DNA from: Caballeronia cordobensis
Lineage (GTDB): Bacteria; Pseudomonadota; Gammaproteobacteria; Burkholderiales; Burkholderiaceae
Direction: 5' to 3'
Length of the DNA stretch: 33,041 nucleotides
Assembly: GCF_001544575.2 (NCBI RefSeq)
Contig: NZ_FCNY02000040.1
Location: forward strand, 1-33,041
This document shows positions 1-6,298 of the stretch, piece by piece. The notes under the pieces are model-generated. The model ran no database searches. It saw only the letters and a list, made by a program, of their open reading frames with translations, and was not told where the DNA came from. Both the position numbers and the translations under genes were made by a program. Every line of letters begins with the position of its first letter. The stretch's first letter is position 1.

Positions 1-785
1 GCCGACATCACCACGACCGCCGCCGCGCCGTCGTTGATGCCCGATGCGTTCGCCGCCGTCACCGTGCCTTCCTTCGAAAACGCCGGCTTCAGGCCCGCGA
101 GCGCTTCGGCCGTCACGCCGTGGCGCACGAATTCGTCCGTGGCGAACTGGATCGGGTCGCCCTTGCGCTGCGGAATCGCGACCGGCACGATTTCGTCGTT
201 GAAGCGGCCCGCCTTTTGCGCGGCCTCGGCCTTGTTCTGCGACAGCGCCGCGAACGCGTCCTGCTGCTCGCGCGTGATGCCGAATTCCTTCGCGACGTTT
301 TCCGCCGTCGTGCCCATGTGATAGTTGTTATAGACGTCCCACAGGCCATCGACGATCATCGTGTCGATGAGTTTGGCGTCGCCCATGCGGAAACCGTCGC
401 GCGAACCCGGCAGCACGTGCGGCGCGGCGCTCATGTTTTCCTGACCGCCCGCGACGACGATGTCCGCATCGCCCGCGATGATCGCGTTCGCGGCGAGCAT
501 CACCGCCTTCAGACCCGAGCCGCACACCTTGTTGATCGTCATGCCGGGCACCATGTCGGGCAGACCGGCCTTGATCAGCGACTGGCGCGCCGGATTCTGG
601 CCCGAGCCTGCCGCCAGCACCTGGCCCATGATGACTTCGCTCACCTGATCCGGCTTCACGCCCGCGCGCTCCAGCGCGGCCTTGATAATCGTCGCACCCA
701 GGTCCGGCGCCGCGATCTTCGCGAGCGAACCGCCGAATTTGCCTACCGCCGTACGCGCGGCCGATACGATCACTACGTCAGTCAT
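1..785 (-). CDS. phaA: Acetyl-CoA acetyltransferase (beta-ketothiolase), C-terminus outside window
   Basis: Thiolase that condenses two acetyl-CoA to acetoacetyl-CoA, the first step of polyhydroxybutyrate synthesis in the cytoplasm. The 261 visible residues start MTDVVIVSAARTAVGKFGG. The active-site nucleophile is Cys88 in NKVCGSGLKAV, followed by the thiolase GGQENMS segment. The family is usually about 393 residues, so roughly the last third lies beyond base 1, including the GHP histidine and the second catalytic cysteine, and those residues cannot be checked. The ATG at 785 has an AAAGGA ribosome site about 10 bases upstream. It lies 75 bases downstream of phaC on the same strand, the usual phaC-phaA order, so the two are probably co-transcribed; phaB would be expected next, off the window. 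Other thiolases such as BktB have similar sequences, so the phaA symbol rests partly on context. Confidence 0.93.
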   Translation of the reverse strand, partial: MTDVVIVSAARTAVGKFGGSLAKIAAPDLGATIIKAALERAGVKPDQVSEVIMGQVLAAGSGQNPARQSLIKAGLPDMVPGMTINKVCGSGLKAVMLAANAIIAGDADIVVAGGQENMSAAPHVLPGSRDGFRMGDAKLIDTMIVDGLWDVYNNYHMGTTAENVAKEFGITREQQDAFAALSQNKAEAAQKAGRFNDEIVPVAIPQRKGDPIQFATDEFVRHGVTAEALAGLKPAFSKEGTVTAANASGINDGAAAVVVMS

Positions 786-860
786 TTCAGTTTCCTTTGG
801 TATCGAATGTTAATGCGGCTTTGGGCCGGCATCGCGTGCTCTCATGCACGATCGCGCCGC

Positions 861-2903
861 TCAGTAGTCGCGTTCCAGAACGTAGCGGCCAGGTGCGGCC
901 TCGATCACCGGATACTTCTTCGAACCCTGCGACGCTTGAGGCTTGACCTGTTCGCCCGCGTTCTGCGCGAGCCACTTCGACCAGGTCGGCCACCAGCTTC
1001 CGGGATGCTCCGCCGCGGCGTCGAACCACGCGTCGGGATTGTCGGGCAGGCGCTTGTCGTCGCTGTCGATCATCCAGAAGCTGCGCTTGTTCTTCGACGG
1101 CGGATTGATCACGCCCGCGATATGCCCCGATGCGCCCAGCACGAACTTTTGCGGGCCCGTGAGGAGCGGCGCGGAGGCATAAGCCGATTTCCACGGCACG
1201 ATATGGTCTTCGCGCGAGCCGTAGATGAAGGTCGGCAGCTCGAGGCTCGACAGGTCGATCGACTCGCCGCACACGGTCAGCGCGTTCGGATTCTTGAGCT
1301 TGTTCTCGAGGTAGGTATTGCGCAGATACCAGACGCACATCGGGCCGGGCAGGTTCGTCGAATCGCTGTTCCAGAACAGCAGATCGAAGGCCTGCGGCGT
1401 GCGCCCCTTGAGATAGTTGTCGACGACGTAGTTCCACACCAGATCGTTCGGGCGCAGATACGAGAACGTGTTCGCGAACTCGACGCCGCGCATGAGGCCC
1501 GCCGGCGCGCCGCCCTTGCCGCCGATCGCCTGCTCGCGCATCTGCACGTGTGCCTCGTCGACGAACACGTCGAGCACGCCGGTGTCGGAGAAGTCGAGCA
1601 TCGACGTGAGCAGCGTCATCGATGCGGCCGGCTCTTCACCGCGCGCTTTTGCCACGGCGAGCGCGGTCGAGAGAATCGTTCCGCCGATGCAGAAGCCCAG
1701 CGTGTTGATCTGGTCTTCGCCGCTGATTTCCCGCACGACGCCGATCGTCTCGAGCACGCCCTGTTCGACGTAGTCGTCCCACGTCTTGTGCGCGATCGAC
1801 TGATCCGCGTTGCGCCACGAGAGGATGTACACCTGATGCCCTTCCTGGAGCGCATAGCGCACGAGCGAGCTTTCCGGCGACAGATCGAGGATGTAGTACT
1901 TGTTGATGCACGGCGGCACGATCAGAAGCGGGCGCGCGTAGACCTTCGGCGCGAGCGGCTTGTACTGGATCAGTTGCAGCAGCTCGTTCTCGTACACGAC
2001 CGAGCCTTCGGTCGAGGCAATGTTCTTGCCGACTGAAAAGCGCGATTCGTCCGACTGCGAAATCTTGCCGCGCTGCATGTCGCCGAGCAGGTTCAGCATG
2101 CCCTGACGCAGGCTCTCGCCCTTGCTCTCGATGAGCGCCTTTTGCGCCTCGGGATTGAGCGCGAGGTAATTGCTCGGCGACGCCGCGGCCGCCCACTGCT
2201 GCACCGTGAAGCGAATGCGCTCGCGCGTTTTCGGATCGCTCTGCACGGCATCCGCGAGTTCCTGCAGATAGCGCGCGTTGAGCAGATACCACGCGGCCGT
2301 GAAGGCATACGCGGGCGTCGATTGCCACGAGACATCGGTGAAGCGCCGGTCTTTCAGCGCGGTCGGATCGATGGCCTGCGCGCCGGCCTGCTTGAGCAGC
2401 TCCGAGGTATCGCGCGCATAGTCGCTCTGCAACTGCTGGAGTCGCTCAGGCGGGATCGCGGCGGTCGGAATCTTCGGCAGCGTGGGCAGACCCTGCATCG
2501 CCGCGCCGAAACCCGGCATGCTGCTCGCGAGCTTGGCGAATTCCGCGAGGCCGTCCATCTTCGTGATGTCGGGCATCTGCGGCATGGCGCCGAGCGTCGG
2601 AAAGGCATTTGGGAATGCCGAGGGAAACCCGTTCGGAAAACCGTTGGCGAATGCGCTGAATGCCGCGAACGGCGACGCCGCTGCATTCGCGGTATCGGCG
2701 GCGTTCGGCGCGCTCGACGCAGCTGCGCTATTCGTCTGTTGAGTGAGCTTCGCCCATTGCGCGGGGTCCGCGACGGAACGCCACGCGTTCAACCATTGAT
2801 CGAACGCCTGCTGTACGCCAGTCGATTCGGCAGATGACGCCTGAGCCGAAGTGCTGTCGGCGGTACGGGAGCGGGAAGAGGAGGAAGTAGATTTGGAAGC
2901 CAT
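861..2903 (-). CDS. phaC: Class I poly(3-hydroxyalkanoate) synthase with extended N-terminus
   Basis: Polymerises (R)-3-hydroxyacyl-CoA into polyhydroxyalkanoate at granule surfaces. The 680-residue product has the alpha/beta-hydrolase catalytic set: nucleophile Cys405 in the lipase-like box GFCIGG, Asp566 in SREDHIVPW and His594 in GASGHIAGV. The spacings Cys-Asp 161 and Asp-His 28 match those I recall for the Cupriavidus necator enzyme (319/480/508). The protein is therefore about 86 residues longer, almost entirely at the N-terminus. That extension is Ser/Ala-rich (residues 1-30 and 58-77) and includes a Phe-Pro-Asn run around residues 79-102. The ATG at 2903 is the first start in the frame, though a later start cannot be excluded. 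phaA follows after 75 bases. Expression probably begins in the upstream region 2904-3259. Confidence 0.96.
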   Translation of the reverse strand: MASKSTSSSSRSRTADSTSAQASSAESTGVQQAFDQWLNAWRSVADPAQWAKLTQQTNSAAASSAPNAADTANAAASPFAAFSAFANGFPNGFPSAFPNAFPTLGAMPQMPDITKMDGLAEFAKLASSMPGFGAAMQGLPTLPKIPTAAIPPERLQQLQSDYARDTSELLKQAGAQAIDPTALKDRRFTDVSWQSTPAYAFTAAWYLLNARYLQELADAVQSDPKTRERIRFTVQQWAAAASPSNYLALNPEAQKALIESKGESLRQGMLNLLGDMQRGKISQSDESRFSVGKNIASTEGSVVYENELLQLIQYKPLAPKVYARPLLIVPPCINKYYILDLSPESSLVRYALQEGHQVYILSWRNADQSIAHKTWDDYVEQGVLETIGVVREISGEDQINTLGFCIGGTILSTALAVAKARGEEPAASMTLLTSMLDFSDTGVLDVFVDEAHVQMREQAIGGKGGAPAGLMRGVEFANTFSYLRPNDLVWNYVVDNYLKGRTPQAFDLLFWNSDSTNLPGPMCVWYLRNTYLENKLKNPNALTVCGESIDLSSLELPTFIYGSREDHIVPWKSAYASAPLLTGPQKFVLGASGHIAGVINPPSKNKRSFWMIDSDDKRLPDNPDAWFDAAAEHPGSWWPTWSKWLAQNAGEQVKPQASQGSKKYPVIEAAPGRYVLERDY

Positions 2904-3056
2904 ACCCGCTTTTGACCTGTGAGTCTCGTAAGACCTGGATTGCTAATGCAGGCATCGCCGGGCTTTCCTGACCAGCGCGCAAGTATTGGTGCGCCTTATG
3001 CGCGTGGCAAGAAAGAGCCTTGCTACGCCGTGCCCGATTGAATGAATTCCGGGAAC

Positions 3057-3086
3057 ATTCTTGCTCCAGGATGTCAGGCATGTCAA
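3057..3086 (-). promoter_or_regulatory. Putative sigma70 promoter for phaC-phaA
   Basis: On the minus strand a perfect TTGACA (3081-3086) is followed after 18 bases by AAGAAT (3057-3062), which matches four of six positions of the -10 consensus. Transcription would start near 3050 and leave a leader of about 145 bases before phaC. This is read by eye only. Confidence 0.35.
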
Positions 3087-3137
3087 TGCTTCGTCCCGAT
3101 TTTGCCGCAGTGCGATATTTTTTTAATTATCGTTTTC

Positions 3138-3167
3138 CCCCATGCGAAATATGTGTTTCACATGGGG
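3138..3167. repeat. Imperfect inverted repeat (12-bp arms) upstream of phaC
   Basis: The left arm CCCCATGCGAAA (3138-3149) and right arm TTTCACATGGGG (3156-3167) are complementary except at one position, around the 6-base spacer TATGTG. The dyad lies about 50 bases upstream of the candidate -35 box, a position that suits an operator or activator site. No regulator is identified. The right arm also forms the first unit of the adjoining direct repeat. Confidence 0.6.
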
Positions 3168-3214
3168 TTTCGTCGGCGGCTTCGTTTCCGGTTTCGTACG
3201 GAGTTTCGTCACAA
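3155..3214. repeat. Five 12-bp phased direct repeats, core GTTTCGT
   Basis: Units begin at 3155, 3167, 3179, 3191 and 3203: GTTTCAC, GTTTCGT, GCTTCGT, GTTTCGT and GTTTCGT, each followed by five variable bases. The phase is exactly 12 bases. On the minus strand this reads ACGAAAC every 12 bases. Phased repeats near a promoter can be binding sites for an oligomeric regulator. Because 12 is a multiple of three, the array would also code for repeated Thr-Lys-x-x. Confidence 0.7.
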
Positions 3215-3259
3215 CCGGGCAATGATTGTCGGATAGCATCCAACGCGATTTGCGCGCAG

Positions 3260-4096
3260 TTAATCGGCGAGCCAGATCATCGCCGCCATGCGGCCGGTCA
3301 CACGGTCGCGCCGATACGAGTAGAAACGCTCTCTTTCCGTGACCGTGCAATGCGTGCCGCCGTGAATGCGCGCGGCATCGACGCCCAGATCGGCGAGGCG
3401 CAGGCGCGCGAGCGCGTAAATATCGGCGAAGTATTTGGCGGGCGCGCCGCCAGCGGCCCTGAATGCCGCTGTCGTGGCGTCGCGGCGATCAGGCGGCGCG
3501 GCGGCGGCGAAGGCATCGAGCACGTCCTCGCCCACTTCGAACGCGGCCGGGCCGATGGCCGGTCCGAGAAACGCGTTGAGCTTTGAGGCCGGCACGCCCG
3601 CGAGCGCCGCGACCCGCTCGCCCGTTTTCTCGATGATGCCGCCCGCAAGCCCCCGCCAGCCCGCGTGCGCGGCGCCGACGGCGCGGCCTTCGTCGTCGCA
3701 AAAGAGCACCGGAAGGCAATCGGCCGTCATCACGACGCACACGACGCCCGCGCGGTCGGTCACGCTGGCGTCGGCGCGCGTGCGTTCGCCTTGCGCCAGG
3801 CGTTCCATGACCGCGTGCGCGTCTTCGACTTGCGTGCCGTGAATCTGTTCGAGCCACGCGGCATGGGGCGAAGCCGTCAAGGCGAGCGCGCGACGGCGGT
3901 TCTCGCGCACGGCCTCCGGCGCATCGCCCGATGAAAAGCCGAGATTGAGCCCGCCCGCGCCGGATGCGCCGCCACCGAAAGGCGCGAGGCTCACGCCGCC
4001 CGCGCGCGTCGTGACGAACGCCCGCACGCGCGGCGACACCTTCCATTGCGGCCAGAGGCAGTCCTTCGATTGCAGATCGGCGGTGTCGTGCGTCAT
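3260..4096 (-). CDS. pgeF: Peptidoglycan editing factor, YfiH/PgeF family (DUF152, 'multicopper polyphenol oxidase' by older name)
   Basis: A 278-residue cytoplasmic protein of the YfiH family. The Escherichia coli member is reported to remove wrongly incorporated residues from peptidoglycan precursors; the older laccase label reflects in vitro copper activity. The conserved metal-site residues are present: His86 in LEQIHGTQV, Cys127 in TADCLPVLF and His144 in GAAHAGWRGL. The ATG at 4096 overlaps the rluD stop codon in an ATGA arrangement, which fixes the start and implies translational coupling. A longer in-frame reading extends back into rluD and is not used. The rluD-pgeF pairing is also found in E. 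coli and many other proteobacteria. Confidence 0.92.
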   Translation of the reverse strand: MTHDTADLQSKDCLWPQWKVSPRVRAFVTTRAGGVSLAPFGGGASGAGGLNLGFSSGDAPEAVRENRRRALALTASPHAAWLEQIHGTQVEDAHAVMERLAQGERTRADASVTDRAGVVCVVMTADCLPVLFCDDEGRAVGAAHAGWRGLAGGIIEKTGERVAALAGVPASKLNAFLGPAIGPAAFEVGEDVLDAFAAAAPPDRRDATTAAFRAAGGAPAKYFADIYALARLRLADLGVDAARIHGGTHCTVTERERFYSYRRDRVTGRMAAMIWLAD

Positions 4097-5253
4097 GCTT
4101 CGTCGTCCTCGTAGTCTTCGTCGTCCCAGTCGTCTTCGCCCTCGCCCATTTCGTAGGCTTGCGCGAAGTCGCCCTCCTCGTCGAATTCGACTTCCTCGTC
4201 CTGCCCGAAGCCGAGTTCCGCGGCGAGTGCCGCGATGTCTTCCGGGACGTCCGCGCGCCAGTGCACGTCCTTGCCGGTCGCGGGGTGGATCAGGCCGAGC
4301 CGCCACGCGTGCAAGGCCTGACGCGCGAAACCGTTCGGCAACGGCGTCACCGAACGCTTGCCGCGCGCGCGCCCGTACACGGGATCGCCGAGCAGCGGAT
4401 GCCCCGCGTGCGCGCAATGCACGCGAATCTGATGCGTGCGGCCGGTTTCCAGATCGCAATGAATGGCGCTCACCGGCTGGCCGTGCCACGTCGTGCGGTC
4501 GATCGTCTTGAAGTGCGTGCGCGCCGGTTTGCCCGATGCGCTCTGCACGACCGCCATGCGCGTGCGCTCGCGCGGATCGCGGCCGATGGGCGCGTCGATC
4601 GTGCCTTCGTCGCGCATGGCGCCCCACACGAACGCGACGTAGCGGCGTTTCACCGTGCGCGCCTGCAACTGACGCACGAGGTCGGTCTGCGCCTGCAGCG
4701 TGCGCGCGACGACCATGAGCCCGGAGGTTTCCTTGTCCAGCCGATGCACGATGCCGGCGCGCGGCAGCCCCGCGGCCGCCTCGCCGTAACGATGCAGGAG
4801 ACCGTTGAGCAGCGTGCCGCTCCAGTTGCCCGCCGCCGGATGCACGACCATGCCGGCGGGCTTGTTGATGACGACGAGCGTCTCGTCTTCATACACGATA
4901 TGCAGCGGCACCGCTTCGGGCGCGAACGCGAGCTGCTCGGGCAGCAGGTCCGGCACGAGGGTGATCGTGGCGCCGAGCGGCACGGGCTGGCGCACCTTCG
5001 CGAGCGCGCCGTCGACGCGCACGCGCCCTTCCTCGATCCAGCCCTGCATGCGGTTGCGCGAGAACTCGGGGAAGATCCTGGCGAGCACCTTGTCGAGCCG
5101 CTCGCCCGCGAGCGCGTCGGGCACGCGCGCCTCGCGCGGCGCTTCGCGGTCCGCGCCGGCTGCGGAATCGGCGGATGCCGAGTCGTCGCCGGTGGCGCTT
5201 CGGCTATAATCTTTGAGTTGGTCTTTGGTACGACGAGTACTTGAGCGGGTCAT
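4093..5253 (-). CDS. rluD: 23S rRNA pseudouridine synthase RluD
   Basis: Converts uridines in helix 69 of 23S rRNA (1911, 1915 and 1917 in E. coli numbering) to pseudouridine. The 386-residue product has an S4 RNA-binding domain (about 49-110, ERLDKVLARIFPEFSR) and a RluA-type catalytic domain whose HRLDKETSG motif carries the catalytic Asp173. The ATG at 5253 gives MTRSSTRRTKDQLKDYS. The frame stays open upstream, but that sequence resembles no RluD and crosses the bamD regulatory region. It is about 60 residues longer than the E. coli enzyme, because of an Ala/Asp-rich N-terminal lead (about 1-45) and a very acidic C-terminal tail ending DDWDDEDYEDDEA. It overlaps pgeF by four bases and is divergent from bamD. 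Confidence 0.94.
   Translation of the reverse strand: MTRSSTRRTKDQLKDYSRSATGDDSASADSAAGADREAPREARVPDALAGERLDKVLARIFPEFSRNRMQGWIEEGRVRVDGALAKVRQPVPLGATITLVPDLLPEQLAFAPEAVPLHIVYEDETLVVINKPAGMVVHPAAGNWSGTLLNGLLHRYGEAAAGLPRAGIVHRLDKETSGLMVVARTLQAQTDLVRQLQARTVKRRYVAFVWGAMRDEGTIDAPIGRDPRERTRMAVVQSASGKPARTHFKTIDRTTWHGQPVSAIHCDLETGRTHQIRVHCAHAGHPLLGDPVYGRARGKRSVTPLPNGFARQALHAWRLGLIHPATGKDVHWRADVPEDIAALAAELGFGQDEEVEFDEEGDFAQAYEMGEGEDDWDDEDYEDDEA
5205..5210 (+). promoter_or_regulatory. Candidate -10 element for bamD
   Basis: A perfect TATAAT lies antisense within the 5' end of rluD, about 180 bases before the bamD start. No good -35 hexamer is seen 16-18 bases upstream, so this is only a candidate for the bamD promoter. 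Confidence 0.3.
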
Positions 5254-5388
5254 TTGAACGAAAATTCGGCGGCATGAGGCTGCAAAGGCGGGCTGCATAA
5301 AGCGGCCCATGAAGCGGCAAGCCACGCCGGAAACACAGCTAGAAACAGCGAAGAATCTGCAAGAATCAGCCAGGAACAGCAAGCACTG

Positions 5389-6222
5389 ATGCGAGCCTTC
5401 AACACCATTCATCACTCGATGCGTCAATCGATCAAGTATCTGGCGCTGGCCGCGAGCGTCGCCGTCGTCGCGGCCTGTCACGGACTGCCCGAGAAGACCG
5501 ACGAAACGGCAACGTGGAATAACAACAAATTATATACGGAGGCTCAGGACGCGCTCTCCGGCAGCGACTGGGGCAAGTGCGCCAAGTACTTCGAGGCGCT
5601 CGAAGGGCGCGACCCGTTCGGCCATTTCGCGCAGCAGGCGCAGATCAACGTCGCGTACTGCAACTGGAAGGACAGTGAAACCGCGAACGCCGACCAGGCC
5701 ATCGACCGTTTCATCAAGCTGCACCCGGATCATCCCGAGATCGCGTATGCGTACTATCTCAAGGGCATGATCCACTTCAACGACGATCTCGGCCTCTTCG
5801 GCCGCTTTTCGGGTCAGGACATGAGCGAGCGCGACCCCAAGTCGCTGCGCGAGTCCTATGACGCGTTCAAGGTCGTGGTCGACCGCTATCCGCAAAGCAA
5901 GTACGCGCCCGACGCCGCGCAGCGCATGCGCTATATCGTGAACGCGCTCGCTTCGCACGAAGTCCACGCGGCAGATTATTACTATCGCCGTGGCGCGTAT
6001 GTCGCCGCGATCAATCGCGCGCAACTCGCGATTCGCGAATACAAGAACGCGCCGGCCACGGAAGACGCGCTGCATATCATGATGCTGTCGTACGAGAAGC
6101 TCGATCAGCCGCAACTCGCCGACGACACCAAGCGCGTGCTCGCCGCAACGTTCCCGGACAGCCCGTACGTGACGGGCAAGCGCCGCGCGAACGCCGACAA
6201 GCCCTGGTATCAGATCTGGTAA
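5389..6222 (+). CDS. bamD: Outer membrane assembly lipoprotein BamD (ComL family)
   Basis: Essential lipoprotein of the BAM complex, which folds beta-barrel proteins into the outer membrane. The signal peptide ends in the lipobox VAAC, with lipidated Cys30 counting from the first ATG (Cys20 from the second ATG at 5419). The mature part is a tetratricopeptide-type helical protein of the expected size for the family (277 residues), with segments such as KCAKYFEALEGRDPFGHFAQQAQINVAY and YDAFKVVVDRYPQSKYA typical of BamD. I chose 5389 because an AGGA lies about 13 bases upstream. The start at 5419 gives a more compact signal peptide and remains possible. It is divergent from rluD, an arrangement common in beta- and gammaproteobacteria, and is followed by a clear terminator. 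Confidence 0.95.
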   Translation: MRAFNTIHHSMRQSIKYLALAASVAVVAACHGLPEKTDETATWNNNKLYTEAQDALSGSDWGKCAKYFEALEGRDPFGHFAQQAQINVAYCNWKDSETANADQAIDRFIKLHPDHPEIAYAYYLKGMIHFNDDLGLFGRFSGQDMSERDPKSLRESYDAFKVVVDRYPQSKYAPDAAQRMRYIVNALASHEVHAADYYYRRGAYVAAINRAQLAIREYKNAPATEDALHIMMLSYEKLDQPQLADDTKRVLAATFPDSPYVTGKRRANADKPWYQIW

Positions 6223-6236
6223 TTCAGGCACGACGC

Positions 6237-6269
6237 AAAAATGGCCGGTTATCAACCGGCCATTTTTTT
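6237..6269. terminator. Bidirectional rho-independent terminator between bamD and the helicase gene
   Basis: The stem ATGGCCGGTT/AACCGGCCAT closes a 3-base loop. It is flanked by an A-run on the left and seven Ts on the right. It sits between the convergent genes bamD (plus) and the DinG-type helicase (minus) and can serve both. Confidence 0.93.
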
Positions 6270-6298
6270 GTTTCGGCAAATAGTCAGGACTCCGAGCG

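Larger units (their letters stand above)
2904..3259. other. phaC upstream intergenic region (356 bases)
   Basis: This lies between the pgeF stop and the phaC start, both on the minus strand. I see no convincing gene. It holds a sigma70-like promoter candidate (3057-3086), an AT-rich block (about 3111-3137), an imperfect 12-bp dyad (3138-3167) and a series of 12-bp phased direct repeats (3155-3214). A short minus-strand frame beginning with ATG at 3239 crosses the repeats and would encode a TKxx-repeat peptide. It has no visible ribosome site, so I do not call it a gene. Confidence 0.6.

Noticed and set aside
120..2036. Long open plus-strand frame antisense to phaA and phaC
   Set aside because: Arg/His/Ala-rich translation with no domain, mirroring GC-biased third positions of phaA and phaC. 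It is a typical high-GC shadow frame.
3155..3214. CRISPR array
   Set aside because: The unit is only 12 bases with 5 variable bases. That is far too short for CRISPR repeats and spacers, and no cas gene is present.
3123..3350. Small minus-strand gene encoding a TKxx-repeat peptide
   Set aside because: No ribosome site, overlap with the pgeF 3' end in another frame and no homology. The repeat is recorded as DNA only.
3260..4096. Laccase as the true function of the YfiH-like gene
   Set aside because: The family name is historical. Linkage to rluD and the conserved His/Cys/His site fit the peptidoglycan editing factor family.
5254..5481. Longer RluD starting at 5481
   Set aside because: The extra residues are unlike any RluD and run through the bamD regulatory region and 5' coding sequence.
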